Shown: positions 22,025 through 32,938 of the stretch, one piece after another
How the letters are laid out: each line of letters starts with the position of its first letter
Numbering within the stretch: position 1 is the stretch's first letter
Origin: Ilyonectria destructans
Lineage: Eukaryota > Ascomycota > Sordariomycetes > Hypocreales > Nectriaceae
Length of the DNA: 64,000 nucleotides
Assembly: GCA_020740775.1 (NCBI GenBank)
Contig: JAHEWK010000016.1
Coordinates: 930,001 to 994,000, forward strand
Reading direction: 5' to 3'
The notes under the pieces: model-generated
What the model saw: the letters and a program-made list of their open reading frames with translations, nothing else
Databases searched by the model: none
What the model was told of the DNA's origin: nothing
Made by a program: the position numbers and the translations under genes

Positions 22025-23513
22025 ATGGACAGCTCAAAACGAAGAAAGACGGCGCATGATGCGCCCAAAAAGAAGCCTGTCGTGGAGGACCCTCCCGTCA
22101 AGGCCTCTCCCGAACCGTCTGAGGAGGAATCGGCTACTCTGGAGGCCCCGTCTACCGAAGAGGATGCTCCCAAGAAGACGTTCAAGGACTTGGTGAGTTG
22201 GATTGAGCCCGATTGCGATAATGCCCGCTGACTCTCCCTAGGGAGTTGTAGACGCTCTTTGCGAAGCCTGCGAGGCCCTCGGTTACAAGTATCCCACCCC
22301 GATCCAGGAGAAGTCAATCCCCGTCGCACTCCAAGACCGCGACATCATTGGTCTCGCCGAGACTGGTAGTGGAAAGACTGCGGCCTTTGCCCTCCCTGTC
22401 CTCCAGGCCCTCCTCGAAAAGCCCCAGCCGCTGTTCGGCCTTGTCCTCGCCCCGACCCGAGAGTTGGCATCCCAGATCGGCCAGGCGTTTGAAGCGTTGG
22501 GATCGCTGATCTCTCTACGATGCGCCGTCATTGTGGGTGGACTGGATATGGTTCCGCAATCGATCGCCCTCGGCAAGAAGCCTCATATTATTGTGGCGAC
22601 TCCTGGTCGTCTGGTGGACCACCTTGAGAAGACCAAGGGCTTCTCTCTACGGACGCTCAAGTATCTGATCATGGACGAGGCCGATCGTCTGCTCGACATG
22701 GACTTTGGTCCCAGTATCGACAAGATCCTAAAGTTTATTCCCCGCGAGCGACGAACCTACCTCTTCTCGGCCACGCTCAGCTCCAAGATCGAGAGTCTGC
22801 AGCGAGCCAGTTTGAGGGACCCGGTGCGAGTAAGCATCAGCTCCAACAAATACCAGACTGTGTCGACTCTACTACAGCACTACGTTTTCATCCCGCACGG
22901 CCAGAAGGACACCTACCTCATCTGGCTCGTCAACGAACACGCTGGCCAGTCTTGCATCATCTTCACCCGCACTGTCTGGGAGACGCAGCGAATTGCCATC
23001 CTGCTGCGAACGCTGGGCTTTGGCGCAATCCCACTTCACGGTCAGCTATCCCAGTCAAATCGTCTGGGTGCGCTCAACAAGTTCCGGGCTGGTACCCGCG
23101 ACATCCTCGTCGCCACCGATGTCGCAGCCCGTGGTCTTGATATTCCCAAGGTCGATGTGGTTCTCAACCTCGATCTTCCCCAGGACTCCAAGACGTATAT
23201 CCATCGTGTCGGACGTACAGCCCGTGCCGGAAAGTCCGGTGTGGCTATCAGCCTGGTCACTCAGTACGATGTCGAGATCTACCTGCGAATCGAGGCGGCC
23301 CTGGGCAAGAAGCTTCAGGAGTACCCGAGTGTCAAGGAGGAGGTGATGACGTTCCAGCCCAGAATCGAGCAAGCGCAACGCCACGCGAGGAACGAAATGA
23401 AGAACCTGACGGAGGAGAGGGGCAAGAAGGGCAGCACGCTCAAGGGTGGAAAGCGAGGGCAGCGGGATGGTCCTAAACGCAGGAGGGACGAGATGGACAA
23501 GGAGGAGGGTTAG
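22025..23513 (+). CDS. RRP3: ATP-dependent RNA helicase Rrp3 (DEAD-box)
   Basis: Two exons, 22025..22192 and 22242..23513, 479 aa. The 49-nt intron (GTGAGT...CCTAG) joins FKDL to GVVDAL. After a 50-residue acidic/Pro-rich N-terminus the helicase motifs follow in order: Q motif ([10 protein letters not shown]), I AETGSGKT (about 95), Ia PTRELA, Ib [14 protein letters not shown] (about 202), III SAT, IV IIFTRT, V ARGLDIP and [10 protein letters not shown]. The C-terminus is Lys/Arg-rich, typical of the nucleolar Rrp3/DDX47 group. In yeast it functions in early 18S rRNA processing within the 90S particle. All catalytic motifs are intact. Start codon chosen because the frame upstream holds no other ATG. 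Confidence 0.95.
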
Positions 23514-24773
23514 GGCATCGCAGACTCACCAGCAACTTAATGATCATCACTGTTTCAATGGGCCAAGTCCACCTTGCAGGCGGCCGCTCCCGACTTTGGG
23601 GATATATGGAGGGGCAAATTCGCTGCGCTGGTGTTTCAACTCCACCAAATTTGATGTGACAGGGAAACAGGATCGCCCTTATTTTCCCTGGCGAAGATCG
23701 TCCCACTACTCCCACTGCTGTGGTCTAGTGGTATTGGGCCCGGAGCTACACGACAGTTAAAGTGATAGTTATCTCAATGAGAATGGACTGTCTTGGCAGA
23801 ATGAGTAGGCTTTGCAAGACTCTGTCACTAGGAATTTTACAATCCTAAATTCCTTGCGCTTGGGCCAGTTACTGTCTCTGAGCCCATCCCACTTTGCGTA
23901 TCAAGCCTCATCTCATCCCAAGCGACAGGTGGTATCCCACCGTCCGACCGATCCGAGCGAGATGGGCAACTCGTGTTACTCAGGCGCGACTCAGCCCTAT
24001 ACCTAATCGCTTCTCCCGTCTCAATGCGACCGCAAGTGGCCATGAAGGATAGCCGTGTGGTATTAATTAAATAATTAAATAGCAGACAGCAATTGCGGCC
24101 TCGAGTTGGCTAAGCCACATGTAAGCAGCGTGTAGCTTAGTTGCGACGCCCAGTACCAAGCCAGGGGCGGGCTCATCAGTTCGAAACATTCCCAGGGCTG
24201 TGGCAGTGCGCTTCTACCGAATGTTCCGCCGCCAAGAACCGCGAAGGATGGCAGCATCTGTGCCAGGGCTGTCTTTCAACGTCGTCCCGTAAGCCAGCTC
24301 TCGTCTAAGGACGCCCTGTGAATGGTCGTCGCTGGGCGCTGTTCCCCGCCTGTTGTTTCATCTCCGCGCTGTCGGGGTCGCGCGCACAGAGGCCATCGCA
24401 TCCCTGTCGCGCAGGGCGGCCGCTCCCGGGCAGCCGAGTCGCTGAGGCGGGCGACGAAGGAGATGAAGGGCCGCTGTGAGGAGCTGGGCTCCGTCTGGGT
24501 TGTAGAATAGTGTGAGACACTGAGTTGCGATTGCTAGCTGAGGTATCTAGCGCCTGGGCAGATATGCGGCCTCGTACGGCGGCTTACGGGGTGGCAGTGT
24601 ATATAAGTCATCGTGTTGCAGTCACCGAAACACCGAGACAGCCTCATCGCCTTCAGTTCAACCCTCCTGGTTCGCTTCTTCTGGTGCCTAGTTTTGCACC
24701 GTCCTTTCATTGCAATTGCCGTTGTCAAGTAAATTCAATCACTCATTTTCCAGTCAATCATTCAAACTTCAAC
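23514..24773. other. Intergenic region upstream of the LPMO-like gene
   Basis: Holds the 3' flank of RRP3 and, at its right end, the LPMO-like promoter. A short tRNA A-box-like sequence near 23722 has no matching B box. No gene recognised. Confidence 0.55.
24600..24606 (+). promoter_or_regulatory. TATA box of the LPMO-like gene
   Basis: TATATAA, about 170 bp upstream of the start codon at 24774, in a suitable position for a core promoter given a 5' leader of about 100-140 nt. Typical of regulated, strongly expressed secreted-protein genes. Confidence 0.5.
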
Positions 24774-25870
24774 ATGTACTCTTCCGCTATTCTCCTCACC
24801 CTCGCCACGGCGGCGAGCGCCCACATTGCCTCTTGGAACGCGGGCATGTACTGCAAGGTAAACACATCAGATGTAACTCTCTAGGAATCACATCTAACTC
24901 CGTCCTAGAACGGCAACCAAACGGAAGTCGACGCCCCCAACACCAACCAGGCCGTCAACCCTCTCTACAACCTCACCAAGGCCGAGTGGTGGATGCAGGC
25001 CGACCGCGGCTGCGACCTCACACCCCCTGCCGATGGCGAGTTCCTCGAGCTGCCCGCTGGCAAGTCCTTCATGACCGAGCTGGCCAACAACCGCGCCTTC
25101 ACGACCCTGTCCTACGACGGCTCCCTCGCCACCGACTGGCAGGACGGCAAGAATCGCTCCATGCCCTGGAGGGGTCCCGGCAACCCCCCCGGCTGCCTCA
25201 TGGACGGCGGTGATGGCTCTGGCGGTGAACTGCACACTCGCAGTATCGAGTCGACTGGTGGTACCGCCTGGGCTATTTCCTACGAGAGCGACATTTCCAA
25301 GGTTACCATGGATAACCTTGTCGTCTTCTCCGTGCGATACTAGTACGTCTCTCCCACCCGGGTATCTCTATGATTCAACCAACTAACTCAGCTCAACTAA
25401 GCTCTCCCTTCTTCCGCAAGACGTGGTATGACGTCCCCGCCGATATGCCCGAGTGCCCCGAGGAGGGTTGCTACTGCGCGTGGCTCTGGATCCCCGATGG
25501 CTGTCAGTGATGTCCCCTCTTCATCCACCACTTCCAATACTAACACCCGCACAGGTGGCCAGCCCAACATGTACATGCAAAACCACCGCTGCAAGGTCAC
25601 CGGCAGCACGTCTACCAAGAAGCTCGGCACACCCAAGGCCCCCGTCTGGTGCCGCGACGATCCTTCCAAGTGTGTCGCCGGCCCCAAGCAGATGATGGCC
25701 TGGCACCGTAAGTGGAATACCCTCTGCGTTTTATTTAGATTCGATTACTGACTTCGGTTGCAGAGGCCGAGGGTGACAACGTTGACCCCCCTAACAACCA
25801 GTCTCCCACCTACAACCAGCGCATGGGCTTCATGGATGGTGCTCAGGACGATATCTTCGCCTCCGAATGA
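24774..25870 (+). CDS. Secreted LPMO-like protein with N-terminal histidine (AA14-like)
   Basis: Five exons: 24774..24857, 24909..25342, 25402..25502, 25555..25707 and 25764..25870. It encodes 292 aa, and the introns of 51-59 nt all keep the frame. A 16-residue signal peptide ends in ASA, so mature protein begins with His17 ([11 protein letters not shown]), the first half of a copper histidine brace. Further conserved parts are [94 protein letters not shown] and MMAWHQAEG. Cysteines are many and paired-looking. The N-terminal His, the WW-containing first strand and the GEFLELPAG pattern fit AA14-type lytic polysaccharide monooxygenases or a close relative. The second brace His is not certain by eye. 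It would act outside the cell on polysaccharide. Not clustered with other carbohydrate genes. Confidence 0.65.
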
Positions 25871-27730
25871 TAAGCACGCCCTGCTTGTCGTGCCCAAGCA
25901 ACGTGGGAACATTGCAAAGAACATTACATCGAACATTGTACTATACTGTAGTGCATCCTTCTGGAAGGATTAGCTATCACTTCATTCTTCTCTAGGCATC
26001 GAGTCGGGTTTTCAATTTACAACTGATCCTCGGGCCCCCATAAGCATTAACCATGCCAAATCTCTGACAGTGTTTGTCAGGTGACCCCCTGGTCCTGAGG
26101 ATAGTCTCGTGAATAAATATCCTCAGGAGCCATTTGTGCGGTAGTTAGTCGTCTTGTGTGTTGGGTATGAGGGGTTAGTAAGCCTAAATGTGAATGGTGT
26201 GAAGAAGCATGGAGTAGGAGAAGGTCTTGGTGTGGGACAGTTAAACGGTTTTGTCTAAGTCATTCCCGAGCTGTCATTCCGCTCCCATCGTGACCAGACC
26301 ATGAGCGCCTCTAGTCCTGTTCTGCCTCACCTCGCGATAGATCGATATGGCGATTTGGGAAATTGATGGACTTGGAGCTAGACAAAAAGAAGCGAATACA
26401 ATTCCGGGCTCAAGATAATATTTGCAAACGATAGAGCGGTGATTTAAAGCAAAGAAAAGAGAAAGGCACCCGGTGTGCATGAATGATTACTTTCATCATA
26501 GTAGGTCCGCCGCCGACAACAAGGAGAATTTGACATCGACCAACGCTGGCCTTTTCTACTAGTTAATTTCCTTCAGCCGCCTCAACAACAGGAGATCCCG
26601 TATTAGGGACAACTCGATACTCTCCGGCGTGTGCTGTTCTGGCTGCTAACACTCCCCCCAGATCTGGTTCCTGGTTTTAGGTCGTGTCTTCGCCTCCACA
26701 ATTGACGGCCATTTGAGGATCGCAAATATTAAGATGAGTAAATGGGGACGAGGGAATGACAACCGATGATGTTGATGGAGAGGGAGTTCTGTCGGTTCAG
26801 TCAGTTTTCTGCCTTGATCCATCCAGTAACTTATTTATTCCGTACCAAGGTCTAGATCAGGCAGCGAGACGAGGTGTCTCTATTTGAGAGCCAACACAGT
26901 GGAGCAAGGTTGACGGATGTCCTCAAAAGGCGTAGTGCGTTGCCTAAAATGATAGCTCGAAACCGCTACTTCGATAAGGTAGTTGACCAGCTAGTATGGC
27001 ATTGCGGATATTAGAAATGATGCGGTTCACTTTGGTCTGCAAGAATGACGGGGATCACTTGCTCTATGCATCTTCCCGTGGAACTGAGAACCAACATCAG
27101 ACATCGCTTGAATTGTAGTCAGCCGATTAAGACAGAGCCTTGCTGCAAAAAATACCGCGCGAGATAATGTGCTAATCGCGGAGAGCCCCCTCATCACCAC
27201 TTGGTTTGAGCTTGCAGGTGGAAGGTTGAGGGCCATTGAAACAAATGCAACCGCCCTCGGATACCGATTTTGATGAGTTTCCCTATCTGGAAGTTTTACC
27301 AGCATAAAAGAACCCTACCGACTATAGTCCGCAAGGCTGGCCGAGCTCACCCCCTCTCACACCGCTCAGGGGATTTTTTGTCGTTGTAAAGCGGTTTACA
27401 CCACCTCCACAATTGAGCTGGTCACCTATGTCGCCGGTTGTTGTGTGAGTTTTTATTAAGATGCTCCCGGCATCATCGTCTATCATAAAAGGCCGCATGG
27501 CTATCAAGGAGCTTTGTAACCCGTGATCCATTATTCGGAATAATCTGCATATGGTCGTCTGATGGCGAACATCATGGTTGTTTGCGTCAGGGCTACGGAG
27601 CCACCTCAAACTTAAAACAGACAATGCGGTCGGGAGATGCCAGACTAGCCCAAACAATGGTTGCAAGTGGCGCCGTAGATTCCTCCCAGATTATAGGGAA
27701 ACTTTTTCAGTGTTTATTTTCATATCTATC
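25871..27730. other. Gene-free region 3' of the LPMO-like gene
   Basis: No gene recognised over 1.8 kb. It includes two compact inverted repeats near 26.06 and 26.1 kb (the larger listed separately). The right half is the 3' flank of the membrane-protein gene. Confidence 0.5.
26093..26128. repeat. Perfect 11-bp inverted repeat (hairpin)
   Basis: TCCTGAGGATA at 26093-26103 and its exact reverse complement at 26118-26128 enclose a 14-nt loop. A smaller hairpin, CTGACA...TGTCAG, lies about 30 bp upstream. It sits about 220 bp after the LPMO-like stop codon. It may be a 3' end structure or the remains of a small inverted-repeat element. Confidence 0.6.
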
Positions 27731-29735
27731 TTACCCTGGGACGGCTAATAGCATTGGGTCTGGACTAGGCTGCTGCTGCTCCATAGACATGTCATAACAC
27801 ATCTCTTCTGGCACATATACACACCTATATATCCAACGCCCACCACTACTCCCGGTCATCGTCATAGGTTGGATGACCCGGGCTATAGCCAGAGGCCCAC
27901 CTGAAGGTATAATAACCTTGCTCGCCAAGACGGCCGAACCAAGCCCGAAGACAAGATGCAGCCCCACGACGAGGCCCAGTATCATGATCACATAATTCCA
28001 GTGCTCCACAACAAGGATATCCCCTTGTACGGGGACCGTTCCGTGGAGAATCTGAGTAGGGTTGATTTCTGCTGACACGGCCACCACACCAATCGCAAAG
28101 CGGGCAATACTCATAGCCATAGAACTGGCGTAGCCTTCCAATGGAATTCCAAATACAGACTGCGATGGGTATGTCTGGAACTGAACATTCAAATCCTGGT
28201 GCGCCTCGGACACATCGTAACCTTGGAGTGCAATTCCACCTGCAGCCATGGACCTGAGACTTTTGCCGATTTTGTGCTCTGGTAGAGTACTGTTGAAGAC
28301 GTCGCTCACCCTTGATGTGCAGTTGTAGTACCAAGTCCCAGTATCAGATACTTCTACAGCTGAGACGATGGTGCAGCCTGGACCGCAGGTACTGGCTGTG
28401 TTTGTGTAGAAGGTCGTCTGATTGGAACCGTTTGGCAATGGAAAGAAAACGTCGGCAAGTTTGCCAGATTTTGAGATAATAGAGATATGATGTTCTTGGT
28501 CGCCATTGAGATCCGATACGAGCGAGCTGTCACAAGAGGCAGAGGCGATAGCCATTCGATCCGTGATAGCAACTAGGCGTTGGCGATCTTCTTCTTCTTC
28601 GTCATCGTTGTCGGTCGCGGCTGCCCATTCGTGGAAGAAGTAGCGGCAATCGCGTACGCCGCAGAACATGAGGGGATCTTGAGCAGTCCAAAGATCCCCT
28701 GGGGAGGGTTGTTGATCTAGAGTCTCCGTGATGTATGCCAAAGAAATTTGTCCAAAGCTATATGCACGCGTATTAACGTTATGAAGCTTGGTAGGAACAG
28801 AACTAGCAATGAGATGTAGTGTTACGTCAAGGTCTCCGGTTGACTAACCTGTTTGCCGTGAACTCTTGAGCCACTCGAGATGTTGAATTTGATTTGACCG
28901 TCATTGCCGTCCGTAAAGTGCTCATGTCTGGTGTTTCGATTCTCCCGGGAGTAATTTGGAGTACATTCCTGTCAGCTTGCTCAACTGAATAGCAGAGGCC
29001 CATCAACGCGAGGCCGATTTGAGATCCCTGGGCTCGATCAGTAAAGGGATACCAGGCAAGCTGTTTGATGCACATAAGGCATCAAATGATTGGATATCTT
29101 CCGTACGAGTACCAGGAACAGCCAGAATATGGCAAAAAGATGCGTCGCTTTCTGACGCGTTTTGATAGAGAGGATTATGACGTGAAAGACACTCTCAGCC
29201 TGGAGGATTAGCTCAACCTGCAATAATCAGCGTCAACGAAACTCGTGCCGACAAAAGGAGGTTGAGAACAGAAGACATAGCGCACCTGTCGACGGGAATA
29301 GTAACGACGACTTAGTAGCCACCATCGGAGCATGCTCACAATCTCGCCTAGACCCTTTGCAACCGAGAATCCAAGGGCAAGGGAGAGAGCCGTGATCAAG
29401 GCATTGAACTGGCGCTTTGTCGAAGTCGACATGATAGGCATGACCTCGGAGTAAAAATGCAGGGCCGCGTATATTGCAAGTGAAATGAGCAATGTGACAA
29501 ACCATCCCAGCAGTACTTTGACGAAAATGATGGCTTGAGACCGGCAGGCCGCTGAGAGACGAAGACGGTTCCCCTCATGTAGGCGATGTGTGGGTGGTTT
29601 CGGTATCGAGTCTTTAGTGGTGGCGCTGCAATTAGCTTCTGCACCTAGATAAGTCCACATTAACTCTGGTGAGTGCCAAAGAACAATAGGGGAAGGGTTC
29701 TCACTGTCTCTCAATGGAATAAATGGATGGCTCAT
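27731..29735 (-). CDS. Fungal multi-pass membrane protein, function unknown
   Basis: Four exons: 29286..29735, 29107..29217, 28849..29027 and 27731..28757, 588 aa. The introns are 68, 79 and 91 nt with GTGCGC, GTACGG and GTTAGT donors. Each splice joins conserved-looking protein in frame (RRYYSRRQ-VELILQAES; LFLVL-GSQIGLALMG; TAN-SFGQISLAY). The start is the first ATG; the frame upstream begins only with TTG. Membrane segments are visible at about residues 65-90 (IIFVKVLLGWFVTLLISLAIY), 115-135, 180-200 (FAIFWLFLVL into GLALMGLCYSV) and near the C-terminus (VIMILGLVVGLHLVFGLGSAVLA). Between the third and last helices lies a large region of about 300 residues with Cys pairs (CGVRDCRYFFHEW; STCGPGCTIV) and N-glycosylation sites, probably extracellular. 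The pattern resembles uncharacterised Hypocreales membrane proteins that I cannot name. Confidence 0.65.
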
Positions 29736-30585
29736 CTTTGCCAAAGATCTTGCAGAATTCTACCCAAGGGACATGGACTGGATAATCTGCCTAGCATGAT
29801 GGGGCTTGGAGGGAAGAGAGCATGAGAGAGAGTGTTTTTGAGAGATACGAGCAACAAAGTCTGCCAAATCCTCAGAACCAAGAAAGCTCCTCACCGAGTG
29901 TTACGCGAAGTGGATCACGTATCGGCCTCGCCGAACGGATTCGAAACTCGAGTCTCGGATGTCGCTGAGGCCATCCACTCGCTGCGTCACTACGAGGCAA
30001 AAAGCTCGATGAAGATAAATCCAATGCGACTATTGGCTGAGAGAAATTGGTAATCATACCTATGTATGAGTAGCGCATGTGAGTTGGAGATACGGGGACG
30101 GATCTTCCCTCTCGGTCCGATCGGGTCATCTCCCACAGGGCATAGCGCGCAAGGCATAGAGCGGTGGGCGTGATTTCGAAACTTCGGGGGACCAATGGCA
30201 GAAGCATAATGTTTACGACGATTTTAGACCTTGGAGAATTTGTGGGTCATATTCTTATTTGGACAAGCCTCGGTCTGTCTCCTGGTTCTATACATGTCAG
30301 GCCATGGGTTGTGCTCTCGGGCAAATGAGTTTGTGAAGGCACTTTGGAAGCCAAGGCCTTTTGACTGGGATTCCTCGGCACCTAGGAGGCCCCTGGGATA
30401 AGATACAGTTACCAGTTTTCTAAACAATGTGTCTGACTATAAAGGCGAGCAAGCAGCATGTCCAACTTAATAAGCTTCTAAAGCTAATCACAACTCCTAC
30501 TTACTCTTCAACTGTATCCTAAAAGTCTTCCATCTTTCGTTAAGAACACTCATCTATCATCATTATCACATTGATTCTCTTCGCC
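29736..30585. other. Divergent promoter region between membrane protein and CFEM genes
   Basis: Head-to-head spacer of 850 bp. It holds the promoters of both genes and a tRNA-like but unconvincing 74-nt segment at 29925-29998 (see rejected items). No coding sequence recognised. Confidence 0.55.
30438..30443 (+). promoter_or_regulatory. TATA box of the CFEM gene
   Basis: TATAAA about 148 bp upstream of the start codon at 30586, followed by a pyrimidine-rich leader. Confidence 0.5.
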
Positions 30586-31133
30586 ATGAAGTTCTCCCAG
30601 ATCCATCTTACGTCTCTTCTCGTCTGCGGTGTCATCGCACAGACCGAGACGACGACAACCTCTTCGGCTTCATCGACAGACTTGCCTAGCCTACTCTCCC
30701 AGGTCCCTGACTGCATCCTTGGCTGTCTCCCTGATGTGGGAGAAGAAATTGGATGCAAGAGCACAGACTTGGAGTGCCTCTGCTCCGACATTGGAGCTCT
30801 CGTTGCGCACATGGCAACCTGCGTGCCTGGTAATAAGTGTGGTATCAAAGACGTTAACGGTCAGTAATATTTGTGCCCATTACGCAGTATCTTTCTATTT
30901 TAGATCTAAGACTAACAATTTATGTTATCGATATAGATGGAATTGATCTCCTTCGACCTGTCTGTGATGCCATGAGCTCTTCCCCCGGTTCCGCCGCTGT
31001 TGCGTCGGCCTCCAGTATCATTACCGCGGCTATTGGACCAGCTACTGCGACAACGACCTCCAACCCAGCCGCCATGATGGGGATTCCTAGCGAGGGTATT
31101 CTGGCTGCACTGCTTGCGGCGCTTCTGGTTTAA
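30586..31133 (+). CDS. CFEM-domain GPI-anchored surface protein
   Basis: Two exons, 30586..30859 and 30937..31133, 156 aa. The 77-nt intron has a GTCAGT donor and ATATAG acceptor and falls in a VN/DGID codon. A signal peptide of 18 residues ends after GVIA. A short Ser/Thr-rich linker leads into a CFEM domain at about residues 32-105 with the eight expected cysteines: DC, GCL, GCK, EC, LC, TC, KC and VC. The CKSTDLECLC section carries the Asp that serves as axial heme-iron ligand in characterised CFEM proteins. A Ser/Thr/Ala-rich region follows, and the C-terminus is hydrophobic (GILAALLAALLV), as needed for GPI attachment. CFEM proteins act in heme/iron capture at the cell surface or as effectors. 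The start at 30586 is the first ATG; the frame begins earlier only at TTG. Confidence 0.9.
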
Positions 31134-31491
31134 ACGTGGTGGACGCGTGGTGGAAGAGATTTAGAGATTAAGCTCGAATTGCTCTGTCAATTACTGCTTG
31201 AACTCTACGATAGACTTGACTTGCTTTCAATTGTGTATAAATAGAAGACTTGAATAGATATCTACATTCCCTATCGATTATCAATAACGATAGGGGTAGC
31301 TTGAATAGAATGCCTCACTGTGGCTTTCGATATTCTGTCCCGAGCGCCGTTAGGTTAGGATTTGGTGGCGCCCAGCCATACATTAACCGTTTGCAAGAGC
31401 GAGTCACTCACTCAGATAACACCATGAGCTACTTTGAGGTTTCACCGCGATGATAAAGAGCTTGCCCCATCACGACCTTGCATCTATTTCC
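31134..31491. other. Convergent spacer
   Basis: A 358-bp spacer between the 3' ends of the CFEM gene and the D-serine-dehydratase-like gene. Nothing else seen. Confidence 0.7.
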
Positions 31492-32938
31492 CTATTCAAG
31501 ATTGCTACAGACCCAAGTTTCCTTGACCACGTCATTGTCGTCCACAACAAAATATGTGTGGCTCAAGGCGGCCATGCAAGCATGGGTGACCTGAAGCAAG
31601 ACCTTGTCCCCGAGCTTGAAATTCTCCTCTACATGTGTCGATACATCCGACTGGGCGTCCCAACTAGAAACCCCGGTCCCCACAACACCATGCCCCTTGG
31701 CCATACGCCTGACGCGCCATCCCGGCTTGCCAACGATATTCCCGGACTCTCTCCACTCACTCCCTTCCTTAGAGACGATGGGTGGACCTGTCTTTATGAG
31801 CGCCTCGTTGCGCTCAGGATAAACGCTGCACACCTCGGTTACGAGACGCAAGGCCTGCCGAAAGGGGTCTACGAAACTCTCTGGGATATGCTGCAGGTGA
31901 GTAAGGGGCGGGTTGCCTAGCAAGTGCGTCAGCGAGACGGCAAATTTGAGTATTTGGACGGGGCAAGGGCGACTGACTAGGATGCAGTTCAACAACGTTG
32001 GCCGGGGCCTGGCTAGCATCTAGCTGAAGGACGACATTCATCGGCGCCTTGGCCGTCAGGATGCTCCGCACAGGGTATGTGGGCGCCGGTTGAATCGAGA
32101 CAACGACCTTTCTCTTAGTTCCCAACAGTCCCGTGTCCTCCAGCACGCCCTCAAGATTTTCGGCACAGCAAGTCTCCTTGGAGGCCTCACTTGATGCAAA
32201 GCGTGCGTCCGCGTGGAAACCGAGAACCTCCACCGCTTTGCATTCCTCCGATCTGTGGACCAGCGACTCGATCCGTTCTGAGAACGAGGGCACGCCGGCC
32301 CAGCGAGCACCGACGTCTATCTCGAGGAAAACGGGCCATGGAGACTGAACCGTGGAAGGATTGGAACTCATGAACGATTCGAGGGCCACGATTTGGTCGC
32401 GGCTGTCAATCAATAGAATGATACGGATCGTGGGGCGGAGGGCAGAGAGGCGAAACAATTCGGAGGGGGCAAAGGGGACGCCGTAGATAACCTGGGATTA
32501 GTGGTTAGCTGATGAAGCTCATCTTTGCCTGGGAGGGCGCAGATCGGAATGCGTCTTGGGCTAATATGGCATGCGGGACACTCACTTCATCAAGAGCACC
32601 CTCTTCAGCAAGAGGCAGGGCCCACTCAATCTCGGCCAGGGTTGAGCAAACAATGCTTCTATACTTGCCGTTACCGAGCATCATCCGCGTCATCTCGAGA
32701 GTCTAGTCATTACACAGTCAACACCGGGGGATCAAGCTTGTGCAGCCTTCAGCGGAACAGGGTATACCTTCAGTGTGTCCACATGAGGCCGGAAGCCGAA
32801 CTCTAAGGCCTCAACATGGCTGTGAAGCTGTGCAATGTTGCTCTCAACGATGGACTTTGTCACAACGAGGGCGGAAGTTGGCAGATCGTCAACTTTGGAG
32901 CCGATGAAGGCAGCGTGGTCCTGGAGAGACATGTTCAT
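31492..32938 (-). CDS. D-serine dehydratase/D-threonine aldolase-like protein lacking active-site residues
   Basis: Four exons: 32768..32938, 32586..32702, 31978..32491 and 31492..31916, 408 aa. The introns are 65, 94 and 61 nt. Each junction restores the family pattern (HVDTLK-TLEMTR; GALDE-VIYGVP; ELHPS-NPPL). Fold type III order is clear: an N-terminal alanine-racemase-like barrel (LPTSALVVTK; VFLEIDVGARWAG) and a C-terminal barrel (LRLVTEVCSVYPERNEALI; GHGVV; KVLLQVTHACMAALSHTYFVVDD with the zinc-site His and Cys). The Lys that should bind PLP, third residue of the family HxKTHK motif, is Asp here (residue 54). Other hallmarks have also drifted: the SHAGHSY-type motif is FHADARF, SVGATPT is SIQPAPT and ELHAGxY is ELHPSNP. 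The reading frame is intact, so the protein is probably made but not a PLP enzyme. Confidence 0.8.

Noticed and set aside
23722..23736. TGGTCTAGTGGTATT, resembling a tRNA A box
   Set aside because: No acceptor stem or B box within 100 bp.
29925..29998. 74-nt segment on the minus strand with 7-bp complementary ends and a GTTTCGAATCC B-box-like motif
   Set aside because: The D stem and T stem do not pair and the anticodon loop would have 10 bases, so it is not a functional tRNA. It may be a decayed tRNA-derived sequence or chance.
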